DNA of 64,000 nt, from contig NC_054703.1 in the NCBI RefSeq assembly GCF_016097555.1, positions 20,742,610-20,806,609 of the forward strand, given 5' to 3'. This stretch comes from Gigantopelta aegis. Lineage: Eukaryota; Mollusca; Gastropoda; Neomphalida; Peltospiridae. This document shows, piece by piece, positions 32,590-43,795 of this stretch (positions are counted from its first letter, which is position 1; each line of letters begins with the position of its first letter). The position numbers and the translations under genes were made by a program. The notes beneath the pieces were generated by a model. It was not told the origin of the DNA. It saw only the letters and a program-made list of their open reading frames with translations, and made no database searches.

Positions 32590-33481
32590 AGGCTGGCAAA
32601 AGTATACTTTTAGTGCATTAATTCAGATTTTTCTTTTCAATCAAATTGTTATCTACCAGTTTTATACATATATTCACAATTAAGATATGTTGTTTTAACA
32701 ATTATTTTATGAATGAAATTAACTTTATTTGTTTACAAACATACCCCAACACTTGTTTCAAGACGTAATGTAACGTAATTAACATACGCAGACTTTTGTG
32801 CTGGGCTGACTAATGTGACATGAGTGTACATAGTTCTCTTTTTAACATTTATACAACCACTGCAATTAAGAAAATGACCACAGAAAATAATTTGCTGTGG
32901 AAAAATAGTGTCCACAGCATTTATCACAGCAATTTTACCGCTAACATATTTGCAACTCTAGATTGTAAGTAAATCTGAATGATGAATGTTATTTTTGTTT
33001 GCCAATATACTGTAAGATTTATTTATACCAGTGGCGGTATTTGTTGACTAAAAGTGACGTTACGTACAGTTAACACGCGAATAACACATGCACGATCAAG
33101 AACAATGGGGTTGCAAGGGGATGACAAGTTATAGCGTTGTCAGTCCGCAATGACGTGCCAGTTCAATCTTTATATTTTAATTATATTACATCAAAGTGAC
33201 AGAATATATTTAATGTGATACAGAATTAAAATAATTTTCTTTAATAACAGCATAATTTCTGTCACTGAGACCAAATGCCCCCCTTTCAAGCCCAAGTAAA
33301 TTGGTAAAGTTTGATTTGTGGGGCTTTTTTGGACACTCGGCACCAGAAAAAGGTAGCATATTTTGCTAATATAAATGACGATAATTTTTTTTATTAAACT
33401 ATCAGAACCATCTACAAATACATGTATCTACATCATCAGGCTGACTCTTGTAACACTTCAAGTGACTTATAGGAGTGTATT
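32590..33481. other. No gene recognised
   Basis: AT-rich sequence. No exon-like frames or inverted repeats supported. Confidence 0.4.
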
Positions 33482-34915
33482 TTAAGGGCAATTCCACGAC
33501 GAAGCAGACAAAGACTCAAAATTTAAATATCAATTATTTTAATGAATGAATGTGTTTTGTGATCAACAATATGCTGAAGTTCTGGGATAAAAAAACCAAA
33601 TTGTCATTGAGGTTGTTGCCAAAAAGATATCACATGCTGAATAGGTGCCTATTATTTTGACAAATAAATACAATAAAAGCATATTTTTTAAGGCCATAAT
33701 ACATAAATTATGCTTTATACAATCAAATGCAGGTTGCATATATGTAATAGCATATCTAATACCTACATGTTACACCCACTGCAGTTACATAATATGACAT
33801 GTTATGTTTGTAGTTCTTGGTCAAATAGACCACCTAGTACAATGTAATGCGAGTAACCGAAATAGCTATTTTTTCCTCACTATCATTTATTTCTTGTTTC
33901 TAACAAACGACACTTGATATTTTCCTACACTAATACATACTAAAGGTAGTGAAACCACAAATTTTTCACAATAGTGACATGAAACACGACACGGATACAT
34001 CAAAAATTGTAACACGAGTAACCGAAAAATATGTAATGTGAGTTACTAACATTTTTTTTAATAGAACAATACCAGTGTATGAATAATTATGCCAACATAC
34101 TTCTTACTAACACCAAGTTGGTTTTTGCTGCCAGTTACTGGCTAATAAGCCTAAATATATATGTGCAATTCCAGGGTTACTCGCGTTACATTTTTACCAT
34201 ACTAATTCTTTTGGTTTGCTCAGGATTAATAATGATACATTCAACACTTATTTTTTTTATTACATTTTATTAGTTAAATAATGTATATTAAAAAAAATAG
34301 AAAAAGGAAATATGATGATTAGTTTTCATACTGTGAATGTCAAACATCGGTTACTCGCGTTACAAAACAAGGACATGACAAAAAATGAACACACTTAAAA
34401 TCCAGTCTCCTCATACTGTAACAGCTATGATAAAAGTGGATATATTGGTGCATAGCTATGGTGTTTTGGTATCTTTATATGATTAGAGTTTTGAAATTGT
34501 ACAATTAATACATTTTTGGTTATCAAAATAGTCTGCTATTTGGTAATGGCTAAAAAAATAGATTTATAAAGAAAAATAACAGTTTTTAAATGTCAGACTT
34601 TTATTGAAAGAAACATCAGAAAGCCACACAAATCAACTGGGTAAATATTACCAACAAATTAAACTTACAACAAGTTAAACAATGAATAAATTAACCATTT
34701 TCGGGAATTAACGTAAATGTTTAGAAAAATGAAATTTGAATTAAAACAACTCTAAAAAGAAGTATAAAATTTGAAATGTCCACGACTATTGGCAATATCA
34801 TTCCATTTTGTACTGTCCTTTGAAAGAGTGAATGGCACTGATTTAGATTTGGTTGTTTTCATAATATGGTGCACATGTCGAATTCCAGGGACTGTAGAAG
34901 CACTTTTGAACGAGT

Positions 34916-35233
34916 ATGCCATTCACCCTTTCAAAGGACAGTACAGAGTGGAATAGTCCCAGTGCAGTATCAAATTTGCAAGATTCTGAAATCATGGTTG
35001 GTGACTGGTATGTTGTAGAATACGGGACATTTTTGTTCCCAGGAGAAGTGATTGACATCGGCTTGCAGGACAATGACTATCTGGTATCAGTGATGAAACC
35101 AGCAGGATGTTATTGGAAATGGCCAAACAAGAGAGACAGCATTTACTTCATGAGGAATAAAATGATTAAGGCTCTAGACAAACCTGATACTGCCAACAGT
35201 CGTGGACATTTCAAATTTTCTACTTCATTTTAG
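34916..35233 (+). CDS. Short ORF in the palindromic element, possible SH3/Tudor-like fold
   Basis: A 105-residue frame. Its central part (VGDWYVVEYGTFLFPGEVID, then VSVMKPAGCYWKWPNKRDSI) has the alternating hydrophobic and aromatic pattern of a small beta-barrel domain, followed by NSRGHFKF near the C end. A CAATAAAAG signal lies about 150 bp past the stop, so this looks like the 3' end of a gene plus its UTR. The left arm of the palindrome holds a mirror copy of the flanks but lacks the central 230 bp. I do not recognise the family with certainty; function is unknown. It may be a fragment of the element's own gene or a captured host exon. Confidence 0.4.
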   Translation: MPFTLSKDSTEWNSPSAVSNLQDSEIMVGDWYVVEYGTFLFPGEVIDIGLQDNDYLVSVMKPAGCYWKWPNKRDSIYFMRNKMIKALDKPDTANSRGHFKFSTSF

Positions 35234-35745
35234 AGTGTTGTTTTAATTCAAATTTCAATTTCCTAAAAATTGACGCTAATTCCCAAAAACGGTTCATTTA
35301 TTCATTGCTTAACTTGTAAGTTTAATTTGTTGGTAATATTTACTCAGTTGATTTATGTTTCTGATGTTTCTTTCAATAAAAGTTGACATTTAAAAACTAT
35401 TATGTTTCTTTAAAATCAATTTTTTTTAGCCATTACCAAATAATGGACAAATTGTAACGCGAGTAACCGTAACATGAGTAACCAATATTTTGATAACCAA
35501 AAATATATTAATTGTACAATTTCAAAACTCTTATCATATAAAGATACCTAAATACCATAGCTATACACCAATTAATATATCCACTTTTATCATAACTGTT
35601 ACAGAATGAGGAGACTTTGGATTGTAAGTGTGTTCATTTTTTGTCATGTCCTTTTTTTGCAATGCAAGTAACCGATGTTTACACATACACATTCACCGTA
35701 TGAAAACTAATCATCATATTTCCTTTTTCTTTTCTTTATAATATA

Positions 35746-37214
35746 TACTCTTCAAAAGAAGAAACGCAAAACCACATTGTCGTAACATTTGGAGAATTGA
35801 TTTAATTATTGAATGGTGAGTCCGATAATTACCAAATGTTGCAGGATTGTTCACAATTCACTCTAGTCCATTGTGAGTAAGTGATAGGACACACCACCAA
35901 GGTCAAGGTCATCTGGAGTCAATACCGGGTGTGGCCTCCGCGTGTGTTGACAACTGCCTGCCCATTGAAGCAACCAGAGTACGGATGACGTCCCGGGGGA
36001 TGGTGGCCCACTCGGCCTGCAAGGCTGCTGCCAGCTCGGGCAGGGTCTGGGGCTGTGGTTGTCGCAGTCGGAGGCGTCGGTCCAACTCGTCCCATAGATG
36101 CTCAATTGGGTTCAAATCCGGTGATATCGATGGCCAAGGAAGGACATTAATGTTGTTGTTCTGTAGGAAAGCCGTTGTGAGACGTGCTGTGTGAGGCCTG
36201 GCGTTGTCATGTTGGAACACTGCGTTGGCGTTGGCCATAACTGGAACGATGTGTGGCCGGAGGAACTGGTCAATGTAGTCCTGTGCATTCAGGTTGCCCT
36301 GCACGTGGACCAGGTCAGTTCTGCCAGTGTGTGAGATGGCTGCCCACACCATGACACTACCACCGCCGAATCTGTCCACTTCCTGCACGCAGTTTGCCGC
36401 ATAACGTTCACCACGACGCCTACACACGCGACATCTTCCATCATGACGTCGGAGCAGAAATCGGGACTCGTCACTGAACCACACCTGTCTCCATCGCAGT
36501 TGAGGCCATTGTCGATGAATCTGGCACCACTGCAGTCGGAGTCGACGGTGTTGTGGTGTTAAGATGACACCTCGAACTGGACGTCTGGCACGAATTCCTA
36601 CCTCACGTAGGCGGTTCCGTACGGTCTGGTCGGATATCCTGCGCAAACCTGGTATTGCTGCGGCTGTGGAGGTGGCAGTAGTCAATCGTTCCCGAAGGTG
36701 GCGTACCCGGATGTAGTGACCCGTGGTCGACCGGATCTAGGGAGGTCACGTGTTGATCCATGTTGCTGGTAACGGTCCCACAGTCTGGAGATGGTGCTTG
36801 GGGACACATGGAATGCCCTGGCAACGGCCGTTCTGGATTCGCCTGCGTCTAGTCGGCCGATGGCATTGTTTCTCTGCGGTTCACCAAGACGTGGCATGTC
36901 CTGGATTGTCAACTGTCGGCCAGATACAGAGGCCAGGCAAGCGAACACCCTGCACTTTTATACTGTCGGTGTTCATGTTGCACGTGCAGACAACGCACGT
37001 GCAGTGGTGACATGGTTTGCATGTGGCTGCGTTTTTGCGAATATTCACATTTTGGAACTTTATTGTACAGTAGCTGCGTTTTATCGAATGTAACCGTGGG
37101 AATGTGTTTGGGACATGCAATGACCTTATATTCACAAAGCATGAACCGGTAGGAAACATAAAATCGGAGTTATAACCAATTTGTACCCTTTTGCGTTTCT
37201 TTTTTTGAAGAGTA
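35746..37214 (-). mobile_element. Tc1-like element, family 1, copy 1 (1469 bp)
   Basis: Ends TACTCTTCAAAAGAAGAAAC and the complement of TACTCTTCAAAAAAAGAAAC, with TA on each side. It differs from the copy at 43796-45293 mainly by two deletions, 10 bp and 19 bp, which account exactly for the 29-bp length difference. Confidence 0.9.
35909..36948 (-). pseudogene. Tc1-like transposase broken by two small deletions
   Basis: Near-identical to the 352-residue protein at 43969-45027 but in pieces. The N-terminal frame (36948-36682) ends after GRPRVTTSG, where 19 bp are missing. The catalytic frame (36685-35909) has FSDESRF, FQHDNARPHTA and SPDLNPIEHLW but loses the normal C terminus through a 10-bp deletion near 35960. 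Both deletions are bounded by short direct repeats (GTAG and GCCTG) in the intact copy. Non-functional as it stands. Confidence 0.9.
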
Positions 37215-37388
37215 TACATTGATTATTTAACTAATAAAATGTAATAAAGAAAATAAGTGTTAAATGTATAATTATTAATCCTGAGCAAATCAAAAGAATT
37301 AGTATGGTAAAAATGTAACGCGAGTAACCGTGGAATTGCCCTTAAACATTTTACTGAAAATAAAACACCTGTAATGCACCATAGCCTG

Positions 37389-37718
37389 GGCGGGACATAG
37401 CCCAGTGGTACAGCGCTTGCTCGATGTGCGGTCTGTCTGGGATCGATCCCTATCGGTGGGCCCATTGGGCTATTTCTCATTCTAGCCTGTGCATCACGAC
37501 TGGTATATCAAATGCTATGGTATGTACTACTCTGTCTGTGAGATGGTGCATATAAAAGATCCCTTGCTGCTAACTGAAAAGAGTAGCCTATGAAGTGGCA
37601 ACAGCGGGTTTCCTCTCTCATTATCTTTGTGGTCCTTAACCATATGTTTGATGCCATATAACCGTAAATAAAATGTGTTGAGTGCATCGTTAAATAAAAT
37701 ATTTCTTTCTTTCTTTGC
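37389..37718 (+). repeat. Type A SINE, full length
   Basis: Head GGCGGGACATAGCCCAGTGG, B box GTCTGGGATCGATCCC, the shared body, then the tail TTAAATAAAATATTTCTTTC. It begins about 45 bp after the palindromic element. Confidence 0.85.
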
Positions 37719-38566
37719 ACAATAGCCACATTTCAATAATGTATAAGTTGTCACTCCCCTGCAATCCAGAGGTCCCTGCAATGCATGTGCTATGAAGTCA
37801 ACAGTTCAATGACCTAGATGATACTCGCACAATGCTGGTAATTTACATGTATTTTAAATCATGCCCGATGATGTTGAGATTGATATGTTTAGTAATAACG
37901 GTGCTGTTACTGTTTTAATATTTACTTTTAATCTGTTTTCAGTTTACAAAGTAAATTTTATTTTTAACAATAAGGAAATACATCTTGAAAAAAAAATCCA
38001 ATATAGTCCATGGCAAAAAAAAAATGCTGCAGAGAATGAAAAACTCTGCGGCAATCTCTACGGCATTGCCGATTTCCGCAAGCTATTGCAAGGGTTGTAA
38101 TTTAAATTAGGGCAGTGACCCCAGTATTCGACCAGTGCATTTAATTAATTAGCATACTTGTTTAAATTGAATAGTATATAGATTTCCCCAACATATTTTG
38201 AACATACGCGACAGGGTGAACATTCTTTCTTCCGGAAACGCAATAGGCTCATTCCACGTTACGTGTGTTACACTTCAGACTCATTTTGGGTGAAAATGTG
38301 TGTAAATTAGAAATCTATGAAAGGGCTCGTGTTATAACCTACTAATTAGTAATAATCCTACTTTGGTACTTCGCAAAATAAAACAAGAAACATTGGCTAA
38401 ATTTCAATCACATTTGTAATGGCTTAGATTTGATTGCGTTATGTGTGTTACATTCGCACGACAGACATTTTTCTATCCAGTGTTCTCGCTGGGTGAAAAT
38501 TAAAGGAGGGCGGCCGCTCAACACCACACCCTTAAAAAACACACAAAAACACCCCCAATAAACAAA

Positions 38567-38573
38567 AAGCAAA

Positions 38574-38605
<32 letters not shown>

Positions 38606-38614
38606 GGGGGGGGG
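38567..38614. repeat. Poly-A/poly-G tract
   Basis: An A homopolymer directly followed by a G homopolymer; lengths are probably unreliable. Confidence 0.9.
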
Positions 38615-41429
38615 AAGAGTTTGGTTACCATATTGTTGTGTGTTGGTAGACTTTGTGAAAAGACATACTTTTTATTTTGCCTACAAAAATTTGCAAAAGG
38701 TTTATAAATATGAAATATAAATTGAACCGAAGATGATATCGGTCTGACATTCACGGGCAATTCCGGTTTTGCTGAACCGATCAAAGTTTTAATATTATAG
38801 AGGGGCGCACAAACATAAAGGAGGGCGGGGAATGTAAAAGGAGGGCAGCAAAATGGAATAGCGGGGCGGGCCGCCCTGCTTAAATGGAGCAGCGAGAACA
38901 CTGCTATCAGAATTTGGAAGTTGCCAAAGTTCTGTGAGTTTACAAGTGATAATAAAATTTTGTATGTTGGTTTTAATCACCAAAATGTAAGTTAATATTT
39001 ATTAGAAAAAAATAATCTTATTCCTCAGATATTTGTTTTCCAAATCATTAAAATGTAGTGTTACATACATTTGCTTGTAAGCACCCTATCGCAAACAAAT
39101 TTTATTTGTTTTTTGGAGTATGGTGCTATGGAGTTAAACACAACCAGTCAACAGGGGGTATTAGGGGGGAGAGGGGGGCTTCCCCCAGAAATAAAATGGG
39201 TTACGTTTAGGGTTATAGGGTACAGTAATGATAAGAGTAATTAATTTTGTCAAAAAGTTAACTTAAAATTATAAAATCTGCAAAACAATTTGGGTATGGC
39301 ACCATACCTGTTTTACCCTCTGGCAGAAACCCTGGCGGGGTTGGGGTGGCAAAGCCACTTGTAAGAATTTAAAGGAAGAGATCAATATATCATATGGATG
39401 TTGAACTGCCACATTTTGATGAATCTGTGTCCCTTATGATAAAACACTATTTCACTGTATTGACTGGTAATTACATATACATGTAGATGTTGCAGGGATG
39501 GAAGAAATTTAGTTTTAGCCAATTTTCTGATATATATGTCAAGAGTTTACTCAAAAATTATTCAAAAGTGACTAATATAAAGAACATTTTATTTGCCAAA
39601 GACGAAATGTTGTAGCTACTTTGCATGAAAATTAGCAGTTGGCTAAATTGGCAATGGACAGGGTGAGCCCTGGTGCTTGTTCCTTATAAAAGGCCAGATT
39701 CTTAAGAGGGGGGCTTTCACGTTAGTCGATTCATCAGTTACAAAAGGGTAAATGGAAGTGGCCAGTACCAGTAGATACATGTACCATTAATTCCTGCCCA
39801 TGTATACTCTTTGCAAAATTGAACCTCCAGTTCTTGCTGGCATGCTTGGGAGCTAAGACAGGTCAAGATATTATTTTTAATTGCATAACTAAATTCCCAA
39901 CTCTAAATATTCTAATGTTAAGTGTAAAACCAGTACATAAATATATAAATATTAAATATTTCAATACATGTATACAGACAGTAGCAGAGTTCACATTGAC
40001 TGTATTTAGATGGTCTTGTACAATTTATTACTTAAAGACATGTTTGTTGGATAAAACATTAATCCCCTACCCCACGTTACGTGTGTTACACTCAATAAAG
40101 GCTGCATTGTATAATAACTTGCAGCTTTTGCAAACCAAAAATTGTCAAATTTGTTTCATATTGGTATTCTAACTTTTAACCTCAAAACACATTTTAAATG
40201 ATTCAGTATTTTACTAGTTATGAAAACTTCTTGGTTATTTGCGTTAAGTGTGTTACATGCAAAATAGTGTTACTTTTGTATTGTTTTTCAAATAAACCTT
40301 TTATATGAAGAGAAAAGAAAGAGGTGGTAAATCTTTAGACACCCAGTTGTCTGTCAAATGACTATATACTGACTCATTTTTGTATTAATTAATAACAATA
40401 TTTTAAGCAAAGAACAAACTTAACTATTTTTTTGTGTTTTGTTTTGTTTGCAGGTGTTGTATTTTCAAATAGCGGCACACACAAAATTATCTCACTGTTT
40501 ATGATTTGTTTGTTATTTAACATAAATATACATATCGAAAATATTAAAAAAGCACTTTTTGAATTTAAAAGATGAATTTTTATTTGTTCATCCCAGGACG
40601 AGTTTGCATGGTATATAGCCAATAGCAGATGATGACCATGTGAATGAACGTAAGTATATATTCATCGGATATAGTGCATATGAACGTCAGCCATTTTTAT
40701 AGCATGCTATTACACCATCCAACATCCCGTGAACATTTGCAATACTTTTAATCCATTTGAAATCTTTGAAAATGTCTTTAATGTTTTTATTTATAATCAA
40801 ATGGAGCTGGCATTATAATTTCGATCACGTGACCACGTGATCAAATAATGTCATATGATAGAGAGGGTTGCCCCAGTATTCGACCAATAGAAAAGCTAGA
40901 TGATACATTCCCAAAATAAACTACAGATTTACTACTTTTATATCTTTTGGTGCTGTTTGTCAGGACTTACACAATTATGTTTTCTTTTATTTTCAGTCTA
41001 ATATCATTATTTGTAAATTAAGATAGGACCAAAGAGACTGTTCATCAAAACGTAATTGTGCATGTGTGAATGTGTATATAAGCATGTGCGTGCATGCGTG
41101 CGTAAATGCATGAATATGTGTTACAGTTGTTAAAATCAACACTTTTTGGATTTAGTTGTTTGCTATATGCTGCATTTACAATGAAATAAAGTTCAGTCTA
41201 GTTTTATTAGTTAATTAGAAAGTGGTCGCATACTGGGTCAGCTGGTCGAATACTGTATACTGTTTCTTGCGGCACTCAAACCTACTCTAGTCTGCGTATA
41301 GCCTACCGCATGAACAAAACTCAATTGGGTCTATTCAATGAATAGCATTGCCAGTAAGTATTTACGAAGAAAAACAAATTTTAGCAAATGCCAATAAAAT
41401 GAACATGTTATAACCCTTTCTTTCTTAAA

Positions 41430-42750
41430 GTCCGAACCAAATTGTTAACAAGTACAATAAATTACTCTCCTACCTTTAATTACCGTTACATTTCCCAAAA
41501 ATTTTGTCCAGACACAAGTTGTGAAAAAACCATTACAGTGACACAGATTCCACATATGAGACTATAACGATGTCGCCAGTATCGACTTCGCTGTGATAGC
41601 ATAGGGCAAAATACATGCAGTTTTCTGCCGTCTGCCATTTTGGTTTTTTATGGAATACTCTTCAAGAGGAGTGAAAGCCTCCGAAGTATGTGACATAATT
41701 AATATAAAATCAATAATCTCTAGTGGTATCATTAAAGAAAAAAAAAATAATAATAATAAAATTAATATGACATCATCACGTTTGCTTTTATAACATGATA
41801 TGACGTTGTTAGATTAAGTTATATCCTTTCACCCCTCTTGGAGAATATTCCATAAAAAGTCAAAATGGCAGCCAGCACAAAATTACCTGCTTTTTGCCCT
41901 ATGGATCTCAAATAAGTCGATATAGGTGACATGGTTATCATATAGTATGTGGAATCTCTGTCATTGTAATGTTTTTTTCCAAGATTTCTGTCTGGACAAA
42001 ATGTGGGTAACATTTAACGAAAAATAAAGGTACATGTAGGAGAGCAATTTTTCGTAGTTGTTAACATTTTGGTTCGGACTTTCAGTGGTCGAATACTACT
42101 GTCCGAACCAAATTGTTAACAACTGCGAAAAATTACTCTCCTACCTTTAATTGCCGTTAGATTTCCTCCAAAGTTTGTCCAGACCGAAAGCTTGAAAAAA
42201 CCATTACAATGACACAGATTCCACATACCAGATGATAACTATGTCACCTATATCGACTTCTCTGAGAGCGCATAGGGCAAAAAGCATGTAATTTTGTGCC
42301 AGCTGCCATTTTGACTTTTTATGGAATATTCTTCAAGAGGGGTGAAAGGATTAGGACTTAATCTAACAACATCATAACATGTTATGATATAAAAGCAAAC
42401 GTGATGACGTCATATTAATATTATTTTAATTTTTTATTTTTTATTTTAATGATACCACTAGAGATCATTGATTTCATATTAATTATGTCACATACTTTGG
42501 AGGCTTTCACCCCTCTTGAAGAGTATTCCATAAACAAGCAACATGGCAGATGGCAGAAAACTGCACGTATTTTTTCCTATGCAATCTCAGTAAAGACGAT
42601 ATCGGCGACATCGTTGCAGTCTCGTGTGTGGAATCTGTATATTTGTAGTGGGTTTTTTTGCGATTTGTGTCTGGACAAACTTTGGAGGAAATCTAACGGC
42701 AATTAAAGGTAGGAGAGTAATTTTTTGTAGTTGTTAACAATTTGGTTCGG
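41430..42750. mobile_element. Fourfold palindrome: two inverted copies of a foldback element
   Basis: 41430-42079 opens GTCCGAACCAAATTGTTAAC and closes with its complement. 42101-42750 does the same. Each 650-bp half is a palindrome about its own centre (near 41755 and 42425), and the second is the inverted copy of the first across a 21-bp spacer (around GTGGTCGAATACTACT). The centre of each half holds a type D SINE-tail-like stretch (TCTAGTGGTATCATTAAAG). There is no coding capacity. Confidence 0.75.
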
Positions 42751-42777
42751 GTCGTTGCCCTATATAGGCCTAATACA

Positions 42778-43770
42778 ACCGTGTCCGGTGTATCGGCGCG
42801 TCCGGTGATTCGGCGCACTTGGTATTTTGCTTAAGTACGCTTAGGAAGTTGTCATGTTCTCTGTGTTTTCAACGAATTAAAGTTCAATTCCTAATTTCAA
42901 TGGTTAATCAAGTATCAACATATTTGTTAAGGGTGCAATTAAAAAACAAAAATTATAATTATCAATAATTATATAATAATTTCAAAATAAATCATTCACC
43001 TGTTTTCGTGTATATAAACGCTAAGTAGGTCAGCCTTATTGATATTAAGAACGTTAAAACCAGTCTAAAACACCATTCCCGCATTTTAAAAATTATAGTA
43101 AACAGTATAAATGTAATTATTTTTGTTCGGTTATTTTTATTTAAACTGAAAAGGAAAACAGACAAATGCAAACAAAACGAAAGTTTTACACCTTAACTGA
43201 CAGTCATTTCAGTTCACAATTGTCACATTGTTATAAAAAATAAAAGCGAAATAAGATCCACGTGTGTGCACAGTCTACCCGAGAAAAACAAAATCCATGT
43301 AGGCATCTTAGCCATACATGACAATGAACATGTATGCATCTGCAGTATTGTGCCACTCAAGAAAACGATTCCGAAACTGATCATGAGATGGGTCATGTGT
43401 GATGGTTCATTTTCATAGTAATATTTTTAACAAGACGAAACAAAAAAGTACTAAAATAATTCTGGGACAATAGTGTAGCGTTTAGGGTTAAAAGTGAGGT
43501 CATGGGCGGTCTATAAATAGCGGGGTCAACAATCCACATCTACTGCGCCGAATCACCGGACATGCAAATCGTTTCGGATACAAGGGGGTGCCTATATTTA
43601 TGCACCATTTTAAAATGTTTATTTACTACAGACATAAACCAATTTGTCGTGTATTTCAGATTATGCACTGCTTCATTGGTGAGAGACACCTTTTATTAAG
43701 TATTTCACAGTGTTCACATAGAAAATGGTCCTTGAATGCTTAGGTGCGCCAATACACCGGACAGCACTGT
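42778..43770. mobile_element. DNA element with TGTCCGGTGTAT ends
   Basis: TGTCCGGTGTATCGGCGC at the left is mirrored at the right by GCGCCAATACACCGGACA. An inner GTCCGGTGATTCGGCGCA at 42810 is matched by GCGCCGAATCACCGGAC at 43545, inverted. About 1 kb, AT-rich, no transposase, so non-autonomous. Confidence 0.6.
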
Positions 43771-43795
43771 ATCCGTTTTCATTATTTCAGTAATA

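Larger units (their letters stand above)
33486..37341. mobile_element. TTAA-flanked palindromic transposon with nested Tc1
   Basis: GGGCAATTCCACG at the left and CGTGGAATTGCCC-like sequence at the right are inverted and each is bordered by TTAA, the target duplication of piggyBac- or Kolobok-type elements. Most of the interior (from about 34165 to the right end) is a foldback: each stretch on the left reappears complementary on the right. Examples are 34205-34280 with 37219-37300, and 34560-34845 with 34914-35440. Nine copies of a GTTAC-N4-GTTAC motif are spread through it. A short ORF lies off centre, and a Tc1 copy at 35746-37214 interrupts the right arm. Without that copy the element is about 2.4 kb. 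Confidence 0.7.
38109..42761. mobile_element. Possible 4.65-kb element with GTTAC iterons and nested palindromes
   Basis: AGGGCAGTGACCCCAGTATT CGACCAGTG at the left matches, inverted and imperfectly, CAGTGGTCGAATACTACT at 42083 joined to GGTCGTTGCCCT at 42750. The right end would therefore be split by the palindrome at 42101-42750. Internal copies of CCAGTATTCGACC and its complement lie near 40870, 41225 and 41260. Four GTTACGTGTGTTAC-type motifs lie at 38258, 38438, 40076 and 40243. No transposase seen and no target duplication established. Confidence 0.45.

Noticed and set aside
36289..37219. Plus- and minus-strand frames overlapping the Tc1 copies
   Set aside because: Out-of-frame shadows of the transposase and its ends.
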